From contig NZ_BMWA01000040.1 of assembly GCF_014650995.1 (NCBI RefSeq), forward strand, positions 1 to 63,624: 63,624 nt of DNA, given 5' to 3'. Under the pieces are notes generated by a model. It was not told where the DNA came from. It saw only the letters and a list, made by a program, of their open reading frames with translations, and did not search any database. A program made the translations under genes and the position numbers. This DNA is from Streptomyces viridiviolaceus. Lineage in GTDB: Bacteria > Actinomycetota > Actinomycetes > Streptomycetales > Streptomycetaceae. Shown here in pieces: positions 63,518 through 63,624 of the stretch (position 1 is the first letter of the stretch; each line of letters opens with the position of its first letter).

Positions 63518-63624
63518 CTAACAAAGGCGTTGGACGTGGCGGTGCGGGATCAGGCAGACGGCGAGCCCCAGGAACGCTTCGTGGATGTCGTCGCGACGTT
63601 CCCATCGGATCCGAAGCCGGCGGA
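63518..63624 (-). CDS. IS5-family transposase, 3' end (runs off the window)
   Basis: The last 34 codons read leftward: LRIRWERRDDIHEAFLGLAV and CLIPHRHVQRLC then TAG. The WERR-D-HEAFL-LA signature is the C-terminus of IS5-group transposases common in Streptomyces. The rest lies beyond the right edge. CTCTTAGAGG just outside the stop may belong to its inverted end. Confidence 0.85.
   Translation of the reverse strand, partial: RRLRIRWERRDDIHEAFLGLAVCLIPHRHVQRLC

Overview
The window is high-GC actinobacterial DNA, almost certainly Streptomyces. The clues are GTG starts, dense ATGA/GTGA gene coupling, a DUF2637 (SpdB-type) spread protein, DUF6415, ATPase-type anti-sigma-like proteins, and Tad genes linked to a LysM-BTAD regulator. 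It reads as accessory DNA: a conjugative plasmid or integrative element in the centre, flanked by IS-scarred cargo. No integrase, attachment site, MobF-type relaxase, tRNA, rRNA or CRISPR array was seen, so the ends of the element are not in view.

Layout. 1-2064: the tail of an FxLD-type lanthipeptide locus (methyltransferase plus a 3' piece of lanC) fused to an unrelated remnant. 2252-8991: a lone phosphotransferase facing a tightly coupled leftward operon (Cys-rich protein, GT8, APH-like kinase, GT2, PIG-L deacetylase, P-loop kinase, GT4) that looks like an unassigned sugar-tailoring pathway. 9150-14167: two leftward groups of small regulatory genes (HATPase-like proteins, a LuxR-type HTH, a resolvase-like protein, DUF6415, an XRE regulator), one of them frameshifted. 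14281-16240: an IS630-like element with TA borders that carries a GNAT gene besides its broken transposase.

16725-48168 is the mobile backbone. A rightward DUF2637 protein with four C-terminal repeats faces a leftward Tad-pilus operon (29949 to 18623) ending in a membrane LysM-BTAD regulator. Upstream lies a second long leftward operon (43254 to 30271) encoding a Gram-positive FATA-type conjugation machine: TcpC/VirB8-like, two small membrane proteins (one PrgI-like), VirB4, VirB6-like, lysozyme-NlpC/P60 hydrolase, coupling-type ATPase and a replication-relaxation protein broken by a frameshift. Repeat-rich non-coding DNA (43316-45100) surrounds an unknown gene and leads into a Rep-like protein with a duplicated winged-helix domain. 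This is the best candidate origin or transfer region.

48365-63624 is mixed cargo: an IS21 istB remnant, GNAT, RNase J, a cold-shock protein, small unknowns, a CGNR regulator divergent from an EamA exporter, a truncated secreted EEP-family protein, a TetR/SDR pair with a clear operator, several DDE transposase remnants, a frameshifted IS1182-like element in a repeated sequence, and the 3' end of an IS5-family transposase at the right edge.

All assignments come from reading motifs and gene context; no database search was run.
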